From contig DAIEHU010000004.1 in the NCBI GenBank assembly GCA_027353395.1, positions 1 to 24,772 of the forward strand: 24,772 bases of DNA. The letters run 5' to 3'. The position numbers and the translations under genes are program-made. The notes under the pieces are model-generated. The model was given only the letters and a program-made list of their open reading frames with translations, did not search any database and was not told the origin of the DNA. The stretch comes from Desulfobacteraceae bacterium. GTDB lineage: Bacteria; Desulfobacterota; Desulfobacteria; Desulfobacterales; Desulfosalsimonadaceae. Shown one piece after another: positions 24,345-24,772 of the stretch. Position 1 is the stretch's first letter. Every line of letters begins with the position of its first letter.

Positions 24345-24772
24345 ATGGATCATCAGATAACACAGCCATCTTTTCCTTCCAAGGCGGCGTTCTTCATTCT
24401 GTCCGGCGTTCTGATCCTCTGTTTTATCGTGGGCGGCTATGGCTTTTACCACCATGAGGCAAACGTCGTCGAGGCCCAAAAATACGATGAATTGAAAGCC
24501 ATTGCAGATCTTAAAACTCAGGAAATCGCCGCCTGGCGGCAGGAACGGGAGGCGGACGCCCGCATACGTTCGACGGGGATCATCCGGGCGGATGTGATCG
24601 CGTGGCTTAAGGCTCCAGCTGATGGCACCGCGATGAAAATGGCTATAAAAGAACGTTTCAAGACGCTTCAAGAAGGATACAAAAGCTACGATAATATCAT
24701 CCTTGCCGGAACCGGCGGACGCGTACTGCTGTCCCTGGATCCCGAAATGACGGAACTGGAGCCCCAGGCGCA
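24345..24772 (+). CDS. Membrane sensor protein, N-terminus (runs off right edge)
   Basis: The first 142 codons are visible. After a short cytoplasmic tail (MDHQITQPSFPSK) comes a transmembrane segment at about 13-35 (AAFFILSGVLILCFIVGGYG). An extracytoplasmic region then includes KYDELKAIADLKTQEIAAWRQEREADARI, a stretch typical of N-terminal sensor regions in deltaproteobacterial PAS/histidine-kinase proteins. The catalytic part lies outside the window, so histidine kinase is an inference; a GGDEF protein is possible. AAGG lies 8 bases before the ATG. It begins 19 bases after the HD-GYP response regulator and could be its cognate sensor. Confidence 0.75.
   Translation, partial: MDHQITQPSFPSKAAFFILSGVLILCFIVGGYGFYHHEANVVEAQKYDELKAIADLKTQEIAAWRQEREADARIRSTGIIRADVIAWLKAPADGTAMKMAIKERFKTLQEGYKSYDNIILAGTGGRVLLSLDPEMTELEPQA

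Noticed and set aside
1..24772. CRISPR arrays, tRNA or rRNA genes, insertion sequences, prophage or toxin-antitoxin genes
   Set aside because: No regularly spaced repeats, no tRNA/rRNA-like segments, and no transposase, integrase or toxin-antitoxin-like product was recognised.

Overview
The window reads as a stretch of chromosome from an anaerobic Gram-negative bacterium. I infer a Desulfobacterota (former Deltaproteobacteria, Desulfobacterales-like) host. The reasons are a full-length dcw cluster with a meso-diaminopimelate-type MurE, a ferredoxin/ASKHA corrinoid-activator-like protein, a CoA-disulfide-reductase-like flavoprotein, a DsrE2-like sulfur-carrier homologue, and abundant two-component and c-di-GMP signalling. 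The assignment rests on gene content and protein style only.

Region 1 (1-15441, all minus strand) is the division and cell wall (dcw) cluster. In transcription order it runs mraZ, rsmH, ftsL, ftsI, murE, murF, mraY, murD, ftsW, murG, murC, murB, ftsQ, ftsA; ftsA runs off the left edge. Most genes overlap or nearly touch, so they are probably one long, translationally coupled operon. Together they supply the cytoplasmic Mur ligase pathway (UDP-MurNAc to UDP-MurNAc-pentapeptide), lipid I and II synthesis (MraY, MurG), and the septal synthase and divisome (FtsW, FtsI, FtsL, FtsQ, FtsA). No ddl lies between murB and ftsQ. A TTGACA-type promoter and three TGG repeats at exact 10-bp spacing (predicted MraZ operator) precede mraZ. 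murB carries an apparent +1 frameshift in a run of nine G (coding strand) that removes the C-terminal part with the catalytic Glu; a sequencing error is the simplest explanation.

Region 2 (15462-16060) is about 600 bp without a convincing gene. It is AT-rich near mraZ and holds the dcw promoter, an inverted repeat, a perfect 14-bp palindrome and a possible terminator for the next operon.

Region 3 (16061-20463, minus strand) is a three-gene operon: a CoA-disulfide/persulfide-reductase-like flavoprotein, then a 702-residue protein with an N-terminal B-box-like zinc motif, a [2Fe-2S] ferredoxin domain and a RACo-type ASKHA ATPase domain, then a metallo-beta-lactamase-fold hydrolase. It has an extended -10 promoter and a 12-bp direct repeat around the -10 and the start codon.

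Region 4 (20722-22083, plus strand), divergent from region 3, encodes an amidohydrolase-2 family metal hydrolase and a DsrE2-like protein. CoADR-like and DsrE2-like proteins are known to be linked or fused in other genomes, so regions 3 and 4 may form one sulfur/thiol redox locus. This is the best candidate here for an undescribed system.

Region 5 (22149-24772, plus strand) is a signalling set: a cNMP-fold plus PilZ protein (predicted c-di-GMP receptor), a response regulator with an HD-GYP phosphodiesterase domain, and the N-terminus of a membrane sensor protein cut by the right edge. The first gene may be expressed from a promoter placed so close that its mRNA would be leaderless.
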